A DNA stretch of 64,000 nucleotides from Microbacter margulisiae (GTDB taxonomy: Bacteria; Bacteroidota; Bacteroidia; Bacteroidales; Paludibacteraceae), in assembly GCF_014192515.1 (NCBI RefSeq), contig NZ_JACHYB010000002.1:1116001-1180000 (forward strand). The letters run 5' to 3'. Below the pieces are notes generated by a model that had not been told where the DNA came from, searched no databases, and worked only from the letters and a program-made list of their open reading frames with translations. Position 1 is the first letter of the stretch, and each line of letters starts with the position of its first letter. The translations under genes were made by a program, and so were the position numbers. Positions 34,708 through 43,397 of this stretch are shown here, one piece after another.

Positions 34708-36201
34708 ATGCTACTCCTTTCAAATACTTTATTCGGGGATTTTACCCACATAACCCTTGACAATATATTGTTAGTGGGGTCAATATTGTTATTTGCAAGT
34801 CTATTGGCGAGTCATACCACCAAATATGGAGTCCCTACCCTGCTGCTTTTCTTATTTATCGGCATGCTGGCGGGCGAAAACGGACCAGGTGGGATTGTGT
34901 TTAATGATCCGAAAATCGCAAAGTTCATTGGAGCTTTTGCACTTAGTTTTATCCTTTTCTCAGGAGGTCTGGAAACAAAGAAGCAAGACATCCAGCCTGT
35001 CCTCTGGCATGGGATTTCGCTTTCAACGTTGGGAGTCATTATTACAGCAGTGTCTGTTGGCCTGTTCGTTGCATGGATAGCTCATTGGTCTATCGTTGAA
35101 GGATTATTGGTCGGATCAATTGTTTCGTCAACAGACGCAGCAGCCGTATTTTCTATTTTGCGTTCCCGCAGCATCGGTCTGAAAAGGCAACTCAAACCAT
35201 TATTGGAACTGGAAAGTGGGAGCAATGACCCAATGGCTTATATTCTAACCATTTCATTTACCTTTTTGCTGGCCAACAAAGAAGCCTCAGTGTCAACATT
35301 ACTGTTCATGTTTTTCAAACAAATGATCCTCGGCGGAGTGATTGGGTATGGAATGGGATTACTCATGCATAAAGTCTTCAACTGGATTAAACTGGAGTTT
35401 GAAGGGCTCTATTCAGTACTACTTATCACATTTGTCTTATTCATATTTTCTTTTACTGATTTTATCGGAGGAAACGCTTTTCTGGCTGTCTATCTTTCTG
35501 CCTATGTCTTGGGTAACCTTGACTTTATCCACAAAAAAAGCCTCACAAAACACTTCGATGGACAGGCATGGCTTATGCAGATCATCCTGTTCATTACGTT
35601 AGGCCTTTTAGTTACGCCTAAACAGCTTATCCCTTACCTCGGAATAGGATTACTTATCTCGGCTTTTTTAATTGTCATAGCACGCCCGCTAAGCGTTTTT
35701 CTGGCCCTGAGTTTTTTCAGAATGCATATGAAAGACAAATTGTTTGTGTCGTGGGTAGGATTGCGCGGTGCAGTCCCTATCGTGCTGGCTACTTATCCTC
35801 TTCTGGCAGGAGTTAGCAAAGCATCTGTTATTTTCAACGTAGTCTTTTTTATCTCCATCACTTCTGTCCTTATTCAGGGGACAACACTTCCGCTTGTTGC
35901 AAAATGGCTGAAACTAACAGTCCCTATGAATTTAAAAAGAAAATCAGTGATCGATCTGGAAATGGCTTGGGGAACCAAATCGATTTATAAAGCAATTCCT
36001 GTTGATGCAAGCTTCCATTGCATCGGGAAGTCAATTGTTGACTTGAAACTTCCCGACACAATCATTATTGCACTAATTGAGCGTAAAAATAAATTCTTCT
36101 TCTCCGACGGGGCTACTAAAATTATGAATGGGGATGTGTTATACGTGATGGCGGATAACGAGAAAGCAATAGAAAACCTCTATGCATGCCTTACAGCATA
36201 A
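34708..36201 (+). CDS. Potassium/proton antiporter (CvrA/NhaP2 type, CPA1 family)
   Basis: 497 aa. About 12 hydrophobic segments span residues 15-400. Sodium/proton exchanger blocks include LLFLFIGMLAGENGPGGI and GSIVSSTDAAAVFSILRSR (the conserved acidic pore region), and SWVGLRGAVPIVLATYPLL. The C-terminal 85 residues form a cytoplasmic TrkA-C/RCK-like domain (IPVDASFHCIGKSIVDLKLPDTIIIALIERKN). This layout matches K+/H+ antiporters that expel potassium in exchange for protons for pH and osmotic balance. The ion specificity is inferred from the domain arrangement. Confidence 0.88.
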   Translation: MLLLSNTLFGDFTHITLDNILLVGSILLFASLLASHTTKYGVPTLLLFLFIGMLAGENGPGGIVFNDPKIAKFIGAFALSFILFSGGLETKKQDIQPVLWHGISLSTLGVIITAVSVGLFVAWIAHWSIVEGLLVGSIVSSTDAAAVFSILRSRSIGLKRQLKPLLELESGSNDPMAYILTISFTFLLANKEASVSTLLFMFFKQMILGGVIGYGMGLLMHKVFNWIKLEFEGLYSVLLITFVLFIFSFTDFIGGNAFLAVYLSAYVLGNLDFIHKKSLTKHFDGQAWLMQIILFITLGLLVTPKQLIPYLGIGLLISAFLIVIARPLSVFLALSFFRMHMKDKLFVSWVGLRGAVPIVLATYPLLAGVSKASVIFNVVFFISITSVLIQGTTLPLVAKWLKLTVPMNLKRKSVIDLEMAWGTKSIYKAIPVDASFHCIGKSIVDLKLPDTIIIALIERKNKFFFSDGATKIMNGDVLYVMADNEKAIENLYACLTA

Positions 36202-36234
36202 GCACAGAGGTTCTCCTCTTATAAGCAAAACAGG

Positions 36235-36417
36235 TTACAGGTTCAGTTCGTTCAAAATATCCTGAATGTCGTCCTGGCATTGACCGCAAACCGTTCCAGC
36301 AGTGGTCTCCTCCCCTACTTCCTCTACGGTTTTCAACCCTTTCTCCCTGATGGCTTTGACGATTGTACTTTTGTAAATCTCGTTACAGGTACAGATCAAA
36401 ATATCTTTCTCTTCCAT
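36235..36417 (-). CDS. BFD-like [2Fe-2S] protein
   Basis: 60 aa, a free-standing bacterioferritin-associated-ferredoxin-like domain. Four cysteines are spaced as C-T-C (residues 10 and 12) and C-G-Q-C (44 and 47), the usual ligands of this [2Fe-2S] fold. It follows hcp by 11 bp on the same strand, so the pair forms one operon. In other bacteria Hcp is reduced by an iron-sulfur partner (Hcr in enterics). This small protein is a reasonable electron donor here, by inference. Confidence 0.85.
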   Translation of the reverse strand: MEEKDILICTCNEIYKSTIVKAIREKGLKTVEEVGEETTAGTVCGQCQDDIQDILNELNL

Positions 36418-36428
36418 TGCTTTACAGT

Positions 36429-38069
36429 TTAATTAAGTCCGAATAATTTCATATCTTCTTCGACGGTAGTAATCGTCTCTACTCCAAACTTTTCTTTTGC
36501 AACGGCCAAAACATTAGGGGTAAAAAATGCGGGTAATGTCGGCCCGATATGCATATCTTTTATTCCAAGGTATAACAAGGCCAAATGTACAATGATCGCC
36601 TTTTGTTCATACCAGGCAATATTGAATACAATCGGTAATTCATTGATATCTTTCAGATTCAGGACTTCCTTCAGTTTCAATGCCACAACAGCCCAGGAAT
36701 AGGAATCGTTGCATTGACCGGCATCCAACACACGGGGAATGCCATTAATGTCGCCGAGATTTAATTTATTGTAGCGGTATTTTGCACAACCCGAAGTCAG
36801 TATAACCGTATCTTTTGGAAGATTTTGGGCAAAATCGGTATAATATTCACGTGATTTCTGACGTGCATCACAACCTGACATCACTACCATTTTCTTTATT
36901 GCTCCTGATTGTACAGCATCCAGAATCTTATCGGCCAATTGTAACACCTGGTTATGCGCAAACCCGATAGTGATTTCTCCGCTCTCAAGCTGTGTGGGTG
37001 GCGGGCATTGCTTTGCCAGGGTGATAACCTCCGAAAAATCCCTTTGTCCATTTGGCAATTGCTTTGTCAAATGAGTCCATTCCGGCATTCCGGTAACACC
37101 TGTCGTAAACACGCGGTGATTATAAGTCGTATCTTTTCGCGGAGGGACCAAACAATTGGTAGTAAAGATGATAGGGCCGTTAAATACTTCAAAATCTTTC
37201 AACTGTTGATGCCATGCCCCGCCATAGTTTCCTGCCAGATGTTTGAATTTTTTGAATTGAGGATAAGCATTGGCTGGCAACATCTCTGAGTGCGTGTACA
37301 CATCAATGCCGGTACCTTCAGTTTGTTCCAGCAAATCTTCCAGCTCTTTCAGGTCGTGCCCACTGATTAAAATACCGGGGTTCTTCCCTACCCCAATCTT
37401 TACTTTAGTTATTTCAGGATTGCCATAAGTCGATGTGTTTGCCTTATCTAACAACGCCATGCCTTTCACTCCATATTCCCCTGTTTTCAATACCCAATCC
37501 AGCATGCTATTCACGCTCATTTCGCGTGTAGTCATTACCAGGGATTCTTCAATAAACACATATAAATCACGATCTTCATAACCAAGCACAAATGCATGTT
37601 CAACGTAAGCGGCTAATCCTTTAATGCCATATATGACATATTGTTTCAAGGAACGGATATCTTCATTGGCATCGGTTGATTCAACCCCTATCTCAAGCGC
37701 CTTTGCTTCGAATTCTTCTTTCCCGTTGCCTGTCCACAAAACCGAGTCATGCTCAAACCGAACATTTTGCAATCTGCTTTTCAATGAATCACGTAACGCA
37801 ATACCTGTCTTTATAGACTTGACAAACATTTCCGGATCAAAATTAGCATTGGTAATCGTTGCAAACAATGACTTGACAATGAACCTATCCTCTTTTTCTG
37901 TATTAATTGTTTGCTTTTTAGCCTCAAGTGTCACAAATGAAAGTCCCTTGCAGACATATACCAACAAATCCTGTAAATTTGCCACTTCATCCGTCTTTCC
38001 GCAAACGCCGCGAATTGTACATCCGGTATTTTTTGCCGCTTCCTGACATTGATAACAAAACATTGACAT
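36429..38069 (-). CDS. hcp: Hydroxylamine reductase / hybrid-cluster protein
   Basis: 546 aa, full length. The N-terminal cysteine motif C5-x2-C8-x8-C17-x5-C23 ([22 protein letters not shown]) binds the [4Fe-4S] cluster of the strict-anaerobe Hcp type. The hybrid-cluster ligands are in [32 protein letters not shown] and GQCNDSYSW. Hcp reduces hydroxylamine to ammonia and is also an NO reductase in nitrosative stress. It lies divergently from a Crp/Fnr regulator, with a perfect dyad in the shared promoter region, so it is probably that regulator's target. Confidence 0.97.
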   Translation of the reverse strand: MSMFCYQCQEAAKNTGCTIRGVCGKTDEVANLQDLLVYVCKGLSFVTLEAKKQTINTEKEDRFIVKSLFATITNANFDPEMFVKSIKTGIALRDSLKSRLQNVRFEHDSVLWTGNGKEEFEAKALEIGVESTDANEDIRSLKQYVIYGIKGLAAYVEHAFVLGYEDRDLYVFIEESLVMTTREMSVNSMLDWVLKTGEYGVKGMALLDKANTSTYGNPEITKVKIGVGKNPGILISGHDLKELEDLLEQTEGTGIDVYTHSEMLPANAYPQFKKFKHLAGNYGGAWHQQLKDFEVFNGPIIFTTNCLVPPRKDTTYNHRVFTTGVTGMPEWTHLTKQLPNGQRDFSEVITLAKQCPPPTQLESGEITIGFAHNQVLQLADKILDAVQSGAIKKMVVMSGCDARQKSREYYTDFAQNLPKDTVILTSGCAKYRYNKLNLGDINGIPRVLDAGQCNDSYSWAVVALKLKEVLNLKDINELPIVFNIAWYEQKAIIVHLALLYLGIKDMHIGPTLPAFFTPNVLAVAKEKFGVETITTVEEDMKLFGLN

Positions 38070-38135
38070 ATAATAAAATTTAGAAATGAATACTCGGTTT
38101 TTGTGTCAACTCAAGATTGACATCTTTTTCGACCA

Positions 38136-38143
38136 CAAAAGTA
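38136..38143 (-). promoter_or_regulatory. -7 box for hcp
   Basis: Minus-strand TACTTTTG matches TAnnTTTG and lies 66 bp before the hcp start codon. The only nearby TTTG (38059-38062 plus 100, that is 38159-38162) gives a short spacing, so activation by the adjacent regulator is plausible. Confidence 0.45.
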
Positions 38144-38202
38144 GTACACGCGAAACGGCAAAAACTGTAACATACATTACACTCCTAAATTTATAGCGCA
38201 CA

Positions 38203-38246
38203 ATTTCGAAGTATAAAAATCCATTTTATGATTTCGAATCATAAAA
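38203..38246. promoter_or_regulatory. Crp/Fnr-type operator dyad and a partial second copy
   Basis: TTTTATGATT (38224-38233), TCG, AATCATAAAA (38237-38246) is a perfect inverted repeat with 10-bp arms. A partial copy, ATTTCGAAGTATAAAA at 38203-38218, matches ATTTCGAATCATAAAA (38231-38246) at 14 of 16 positions, 28 bp away. The dyad centre (38235) is about 40 bp before the predicted start of the regulator transcript, the class II activator position. Confidence 0.7.
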
Positions 38247-38261
38247 ACTGCAGAGAATCAT

Positions 38262-38269
38262 TATTTTTG
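38262..38269 (+). promoter_or_regulatory. -7 box for the Crp/Fnr regulator gene
   Basis: TATTTTTG matches TAnnTTTG. It ends one base before the ATG at 38271, so transcription would begin after that codon, and the ATG at 38295 must be the true start. No TTG is present at the -33 position; instead the operator dyad overlaps it, as in activator-dependent promoters. Confidence 0.6.
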
Positions 38270-38294
38270 TATGATAAAACACAATCACTACACT

Positions 38295-38954
38295 ATGAAG
38301 CAATTACCCAAAAGTCCGTTATTCAAAAACATTCCGAATGACCATCTGGAAAAAATATTACACAATCAACCTGTTACAACCTTTAGCAAAGGAGAGATAG
38401 TAGCACTGCAAGGGGATCGGTGCGCTGCATTAATGATGATTCTTGAAGGTTCTGTACGTTGTGACATGACGGATCCGACGGGTAAGATGGTAACTATTGC
38501 TATCCTAAAAGCACCTGATATCCTAGCCCCTGCTTTTATTTACGCCACTAATAATCTGTTTCCCATCAACGTAACGGCAATCTCCCCGCTATCGATATTG
38601 ACGATCGGAAAAGAAAGCTTTAGCAGGCTCCTGCAAGAAAATGCGAAAATATTAGACAACTATTTACGCATGATTTCAGATCACACACAATTTCTAACGG
38701 ATAAAATCCGGTTTCTGAAATTTGGCACGATTAAAAGCAAACTAGCCCTGTTCTTTTTGGAGAAAATAAAAAACACAGGTTCTACCCACTTTATAATTCC
38801 AGAAAGCCAGCAGGCACTGGCTGATCTTTTTGGCGTAACACGTCCGGCTTTAGCACGCACAATCAGTGAAATGACAGAGGAGAAATTGATCGCAGTCGAT
38901 AAAAAAGAGATCGTGATACTGAATCCATTGGGACTAAAGCACCTATGTATTTAA
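38295..38954 (+). CDS. Crp/Fnr-family transcription regulator
   Basis: 219 aa from the start supported by the -7 box at 38262-38269; the frame is open from 38271. A cyclic-nucleotide-type beta-barrel (residues about 15-120, GEIVALQGDRCAALMMILEGSVRC) is followed by the dimer helix. A C-terminal winged helix is marked by SQQALADLFGVTRPALARTISEMTEEKLI. There is no N-terminal cysteine cluster as in Fnr, so it may sense a small molecule or bind haem, like the HcpR/Dnr-type regulators of nitrosative stress. It is divergent from hcp and has its own operator, so autoregulation and control of hcp are likely. Confidence 0.9.
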   Translation: MKQLPKSPLFKNIPNDHLEKILHNQPVTTFSKGEIVALQGDRCAALMMILEGSVRCDMTDPTGKMVTIAILKAPDILAPAFIYATNNLFPINVTAISPLSILTIGKESFSRLLQENAKILDNYLRMISDHTQFLTDKIRFLKFGTIKSKLALFFLEKIKNTGSTHFIIPESQQALADLFGVTRPALARTISEMTEEKLIAVDKKEIVILNPLGLKHLCI

Positions 38955-38956
38955 AA

Positions 38957-38996
38957 AGAAAAAGCGGCCGCTTCGCTCTGAAACAACCGCTATTTT
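38957..38996. terminator. Possible bidirectional terminator between regulator and glutamine synthetase genes
   Basis: AAAAAGCGG near 38959-38967 and CCGCTATTTTT (38987-38996) can pair across a loop of about 20 nt, ending in a T-run on both strands. The internal palindrome AGCGGCCGCT offers an alternative fold. The two genes converge here, so a shared terminator is expected. Confidence 0.45.
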
Positions 38997-39017
38997 TCAA
39001 ACTGTTATCGCTGAAAA

Positions 39018-41204
39018 TTATTTCATGAATAACAATTCACGATATTTTGGCAATGGCCAAATTTCATCATCTATCGTTTCTTCCAGCTTATCAATATGAT
39101 AACGGATTTTATCAAAATATGGACGAACGGTAGTGCTATAAGCAAATGTTTTTTCTTCTACATTTTCAATGTTATTGGCAACTTTTCGAGCCTCAACCAT
39201 TTCATAAGTCATTGTTTTGATGGCCACAATACGTTCACCAATCTCACGTACCAAGTTCTTCCTATCACTTGCCAATCTTTCGAACTCTTCGCTATCAAAG
39301 ACTTCCTTCATACCACGAATATTCTCAATCAGACGGTTTTGATAAGCAATAGCAGTTGGTACAACATGGTTAATTGCCAAATCACCCAAAATACGAGCTT
39401 CAATCTGAATTTTCTTAGTAAATTTCTCAAACTCAACATCAACACGACTATGCAGTTCCACTTCAGAATAAACACCTAGTCCTGTAAGTAACTTAACTGA
39501 TTCTTTATCAAGATATTTCTTAATAGCATCCGGAGCTGTCGTAATGTTGGTTAACCCACGTTTTGCAGCTTCTTCCACCCATTCCTTGGAATAACCATCC
39601 CCTTCAAAACGAATAGGACGGGATTCAATAATCAGGCGTTTCATAACATTAAAAATCGCTTCATCTTTCCCCTTGCCGGTTGCAATTAAAGCATCAACTT
39701 CGTCGGCAAATTTTGTCAATTGAGCAGCCATTACTGCGTTCAGAGCTGTCATAGCCGAGCCGCAGTTGGCAGATGAACCAACAGCGCGGAATTCAAAACG
39801 ATTGCCTGTAAATGCAAACGGCGATGTTCTGTTTCGGTCTGTGCTGTCCAAAAGGATATCTGGAATGCGGCCAATTCCTAATTTCAATGCCGTCTTTTCT
39901 TCTGGCGTCATGCGCGAATCTGAAACTTTTTCAGCTAAGTTATCGAGCATATTGGTTAAATATGAACCTAAGAATACAGACAAAATTGCAGGAGGAGCTT
40001 CGTTAGCACCTAAACGATGCGAGTTTTCTGCACTCATAATAGAAGCACGTAATAAATCCTGATTATCATGTACTGCTTTCAGTGTATTCACGATAAATGA
40101 CAAGAACAATAAATTGCCTTTGGGATTCTTAGCCGGGCTATATAAATTCACGCCTGTATTAGTGCTCAACGACCAGTTGTTGTGTTTCCCTGATCCATTG
40201 ATGCCGGCAAATGGTTTTTCGTGTAATAAAACAGCAAAATTATGCTTTGGTGCAATATGTTTCATCAAATCCATCACAAGCTGGTTGTGATCATTTGCAA
40301 GATTTGCTTCTTCAAAAATCGGAGCACATTCGAACTGATTTGGAGCTACTTCATTATGTCTGGTCTTCAAAGGAATACCTAATTTATGACCTTCCAATTC
40401 CAATTCACTCATAAATGCCATCACACGGGTAGGAATGGATGCAAAATAGTGATCTTCCAATTGTTGATCTTTTGCAGAAGCATGGCCCATCAAGGTACGG
40501 CCTGTTAATGCCAAATCAGGACGTGCATTATATAAAGCTTTGTCAATCAAAAAGTATTCCTGTTCCCAACCTAAATTAGCATTAACCTTCTTCACATCTT
40601 TGTCAAAATATTGGCAAACACGTACGGCAGCTTTATCAACTGCACTCAAGGCACGAAGTAACGGAGTTTTATAGTCTAATGCTTCTCCGGTGTAAGCAAT
40701 GAAGATAGTAGGAATACACAATGTGTGATCAACAATAAAAGCAGGGGAAGAAACATCCCAGGCGGTATAACCACGTGCTTCAAATGTATTACGAATACCT
40801 CCGCTTGGGAAGGAAGAAGCATCTGGTTCTTGTTGAATTAATAGTTTTCCGGAAAAACGTTCCAGAACTTCGTTATTTTCTCCAAAATCGAACAAACGTT
40901 CATGCTTTTCTGCAGTGGCGTCAGTCAAAGGCTGAAACCAGTGTGTATAATGAGTTGCTCCACGTTCTTTAGCCCACTTGCACATACCTGTTGCAACTTG
41001 ATCAGCCACTTTCCGGTCGATAGTAGTTCCTTCTTCAATTGCTTCAACTACGGCTTTGTAAGCTTCTTTCGAAAGATAAACCTGCATTTTTTTCTTATCA
41101 AAAACATTGATTCCGAAAAAATTCTCAAGGTTAGATGGAGTTTGCACCTCTAGCGGTGTTCGAGTTGCTAGCTCTTGCAATGCGGAAAAACGTAATTTTG
41201 CCAT
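39018..41204 (-). CDS. glnN: Type III glutamine synthetase
   Basis: 728 aa from the Met at 41202-41204 (MAKLRFSALQELATRTPLEV), the usual GSIII opening; a Met two codons upstream is possible. The length is right for the large GSIII class common in Bacteroidota and cyanobacteria. Conserved active-site blocks include NLGWEQEYFLID (glutamate/metal binding), NQFECAPIFEEAN, FAGINGSGKHNNWSLST, and the ENRTSP-like DRNRTSPFAFTGNRFEFRAVGSSAN. It makes glutamine from glutamate and ammonia with ATP. A minus-strand -7 box TATCTTTG at 41234-41241 lies 30 bp upstream. It is cytoplasmic and monocistronic. Confidence 0.97.
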   Translation of the reverse strand: MAKLRFSALQELATRTPLEVQTPSNLENFFGINVFDKKKMQVYLSKEAYKAVVEAIEEGTTIDRKVADQVATGMCKWAKERGATHYTHWFQPLTDATAEKHERLFDFGENNEVLERFSGKLLIQQEPDASSFPSGGIRNTFEARGYTAWDVSSPAFIVDHTLCIPTIFIAYTGEALDYKTPLLRALSAVDKAAVRVCQYFDKDVKKVNANLGWEQEYFLIDKALYNARPDLALTGRTLMGHASAKDQQLEDHYFASIPTRVMAFMSELELEGHKLGIPLKTRHNEVAPNQFECAPIFEEANLANDHNQLVMDLMKHIAPKHNFAVLLHEKPFAGINGSGKHNNWSLSTNTGVNLYSPAKNPKGNLLFLSFIVNTLKAVHDNQDLLRASIMSAENSHRLGANEAPPAILSVFLGSYLTNMLDNLAEKVSDSRMTPEEKTALKLGIGRIPDILLDSTDRNRTSPFAFTGNRFEFRAVGSSANCGSAMTALNAVMAAQLTKFADEVDALIATGKGKDEAIFNVMKRLIIESRPIRFEGDGYSKEWVEEAAKRGLTNITTAPDAIKKYLDKESVKLLTGLGVYSEVELHSRVDVEFEKFTKKIQIEARILGDLAINHVVPTAIAYQNRLIENIRGMKEVFDSEEFERLASDRKNLVREIGERIVAIKTMTYEMVEARKVANNIENVEEKTFAYSTTVRPYFDKIRYHIDKLEETIDDEIWPLPKYRELLFMK

Positions 41205-41233
41205 AATCAATTCTTATTTTAATTTTATGGGAA

Positions 41234-41241
41234 CAAAGATA
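41234..41241 (-). promoter_or_regulatory. -7 box for glnN
   Basis: Minus-strand TATCTTTG matches TAnnTTTG exactly and lies 30 bp before the chosen start codon. The nearest TTTG upstream (41271-41274) is 29 bp away, too far for an ideal -33 element. Confidence 0.5.
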
Positions 41242-41376
41242 GAATATCTTTTTTATATACTGATGTAGTTCAAATCAATTTTTGGAAAAAATAATAGTTA
41301 AATTGATTTTAGCCCTACTTTTTGACAGAAATATGAGCGAAAAATGATCATTTTTCTCATTGAACCCCCTAAAAAA

Positions 41377-41826
41377 TCAATTTTCGACATCTAAAACTTC
41401 AATTGGATAACGAACCCATGCCTTGAAAAATCGAATGGATGATAAAAAAAGAGGGGTTCCCATGAAAAAATAGAAAAATGAAAGATCATAGGTAGGTAAA
41501 ATATGGCTTTCGCGTAATAAAACACCGCCTGAAATCATTATTGCCATCAATAAGTAAGAGCGTTTACTGAAAAAAGAGAATACAGAAGGTTTTCGTTTCT
41601 CCAGTGAAATGATACGCTTTATATGCTTTGATGAGATTCGCAAAAAAAGTACTCTGAAAAAAAGAATTCCTCCCACTAAAGAAGCTGCTGTCTCAAGCTT
41701 CCATCCCTTTCTCAATTCAAAATATGTGGTGCTGCGCCAAAATAACATGCCGCTTGCGACTAACCACGCCATAGCAGCAACAAAAAGTAAATGACGTTTA
41801 TCAATTCTCATCTTTGGAATATTCAT
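41377..41826 (-). CDS. Conserved four-helix membrane protein of unknown function
   Basis: 149 aa. Four hydrophobic segments are visible at about 13-30, 47-64, 88-105 and 112-130, separated by basic loops (FLRISSKHIKRIISLEKRKPSVFS). No recognisable domain or catalytic motif is present. Such short proteins occur next to housekeeping genes in Bacteroidales without a known role. It is monocistronic, convergent with nothing close and divergent from ddl. A palindrome CAAATATATTTG (41841-41852) between them carries TAnnTTTG on both strands. Confidence 0.7.
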   Translation of the reverse strand: MNIPKMRIDKRHLLFVAAMAWLVASGMLFWRSTTYFELRKGWKLETAASLVGGILFFRVLFLRISSKHIKRIISLEKRKPSVFSFFSKRSYLLMAIMISGGVLLRESHILPTYDLSFFYFFMGTPLFLSSIRFFKAWVRYPIEVLDVEN

Positions 41827-41903
41827 TATCAGTTTTCTCTCAAATATATTTGCACAAAAATAGGGTAAAAAGACATTTTTGCTATCAAATGAACAAATTA
41901 AAG

Positions 41904-41911
41904 TAACTTTG
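41904..41911 (+). promoter_or_regulatory. -7 box for ddl
   Basis: TAACTTTG matches TAnnTTTG exactly and lies 52 bp before the ddl start codon, in an AT-rich region. Confidence 0.55.
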
Positions 41912-41963
41912 TACGCTGATTCAGTTCATAAAATATTGTTGTATTCAATTATTAATCAATATC

Positions 41964-42959
41964 ATGTATAAAAAATTGAACATTGCTGTTGTTGCCGGAG
42001 GAGAACAATCTGAAGTGGTTGTTTCCATCAAAAGCGCCAAAGGGATTGTCTCTTTTCTGGATAAATCAAAATTTAATCCCTTCATTACTGTAATTGAAAA
42101 AAACAACTGGCACGTTTTACTGGAAAGTGAATCAACTCTGCCAATTGATAAAAATCAATTTACCTTCAGGCTAAACGGACAAGAAATTCATTTTGATTGT
42201 GCTTATATCACGATCCACGGCATTCCGGGTGAAGATGGACGACTACAAGGCTATTTTGAAATGATTGATATGCCTTACACTTCCTGCAATGTACTAACTT
42301 CGGCCCTAACATATAATAAATATATTTGCAATCAACTACTTAAAGGATTTGGCATTTCTGTTGCTCCTTCTGTTCGGATAAAACGTAATGAACTCTATCA
42401 AGGTGAAAAGATAGTATCTGAAGTTGGGTTGCCTTGTTTCGTAAAACCTAATTTAGGGGGGTCAAGTTTTGGTGTTACCAAAGTAAAAGAGGTTAATAAA
42501 TTGGAACCTGCTATTAAAAAAGCATTTGAAGAAGCAGAAGAAGTGTTGATTGAAAGCTTTTTAGAAGGAACTGAAGTTACTAACGGAATTTTCAAAACAA
42601 ATAAGAGAGAAAAAGTTTTGCCCGTTACGGAAGTGGTATCAAAAAATGAATTCTTCGACTTCGATGCAAAATACAAAGGCCAAGTGGAAGAAATTACTCC
42701 TGCCCGTATATCTCCTGAATTAACACAACAAATTCAACAAACTACATCAAAAATATATAACATTCTGGGATGTAGAGGCATTGCCAGAATAGATTATATT
42801 ATCACGAATGGAAATAAAATCAATTTATTGGAGGTAAATACCACTCCGGGAATGACTCCTACCAGTTTTATTCCTCAACAAATTCCACATGCCGGACTCA
42901 CTGTTTCGGAAGTTCTATCTGAAATTATAGAAGACTCAATTGCTCTCTTTCATATCTAA
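41964..42959 (+). CDS. ddl: D-alanine--D-alanine ligase
   Basis: 331 aa, ATP-grasp fold. The N-terminal domain ends in the D-Ala site block HGIPGEDGRLQGYFEMIDMPYTSCN. The ATP-binding region is marked by PCFVKPNLGGSSFGVTKVK, and the metal-binding and oxyanion region by ARIDYIITNGNKINLLEVNTTPGMTPTS. It joins two D-alanines for peptidoglycan precursor synthesis in the cytoplasm. The YSSxxK-type loop seen in some Ddls is less clear here. It lies 21 bp upstream of tsaE, so the two are probably co-transcribed. Confidence 0.95.
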   Translation: MYKKLNIAVVAGGEQSEVVVSIKSAKGIVSFLDKSKFNPFITVIEKNNWHVLLESESTLPIDKNQFTFRLNGQEIHFDCAYITIHGIPGEDGRLQGYFEMIDMPYTSCNVLTSALTYNKYICNQLLKGFGISVAPSVRIKRNELYQGEKIVSEVGLPCFVKPNLGGSSFGVTKVKEVNKLEPAIKKAFEEAEEVLIESFLEGTEVTNGIFKTNKREKVLPVTEVVSKNEFFDFDAKYKGQVEEITPARISPELTQQIQQTTSKIYNILGCRGIARIDYIITNGNKINLLEVNTTPGMTPTSFIPQQIPHAGLTVSEVLSEIIEDSIALFHI

Positions 42960-42980
42960 AATTGATTCTATCTGTTACGT

Positions 42981-43397
42981 ATGAAAATTCAAATTTCTTC
43001 ACTTGAAAAACTTTCTGAAGCTGCAAAACAATTGATTCCTTTTTTGCAGAAACATAAGATCATAGCGTTTTACGGACCCATGGGTGTTGGAAAAACAACA
43101 TTTATCAATGCTTTATGCAACGAGCTGGGAGTATCCGACAACATTAGCAGTCCTACTTTTGCCATTATAAATCAATATGATACAAAGACTGGCAACCCTA
43201 TTTATCATTTTGATTTTTATAGAATCAATAAACTTGAAGAAGCATTTGATTTCGGATACGAAGATTATTTCTACAGTGGGAATTACTGCTTTATAGAGTG
43301 GCCTGAAAAAATAGAAACAATATTACCGGAAGAAACATTGAAACTTATTATTTCGGAAGAGCAGGATGGCTCCCGATTAATCTCTTTCGACGAATAA
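42981..43397 (+). CDS. tsaE: TsaE, ATPase for tRNA threonylcarbamoyladenosine synthesis
   Basis: 138 aa, the usual TsaE/YjeE length. The Walker A motif is GPMGVGKTTF (about residues 34-43). The switch-like SSPTFAIINQY and the conserved IYHFDFYRIN and CFIEWPEKI blocks are present. TsaE works with TsaB and TsaD to form t6A37 on ANN-decoding tRNAs. Its stop codon abuts the stop of the convergent acyltransferase gene with no gap, leaving no room for a separate terminator. Confidence 0.95.
   Translation: MKIQISSLEKLSEAAKQLIPFLQKHKIIAFYGPMGVGKTTFINALCNELGVSDNISSPTFAIINQYDTKTGNPIYHFDFYRINKLEEAFDFGYEDYFYSGNYCFIEWPEKIETILPEETLKLIISEEQDGSRLISFDE

Noticed and set aside
36202..36234. AGAGG-TTCT-CCTCT hairpin as terminator between the antiporter and BFD-like genes
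   Set aside because: The stem has only five pairs and no T-run follows; too weak to annotate.
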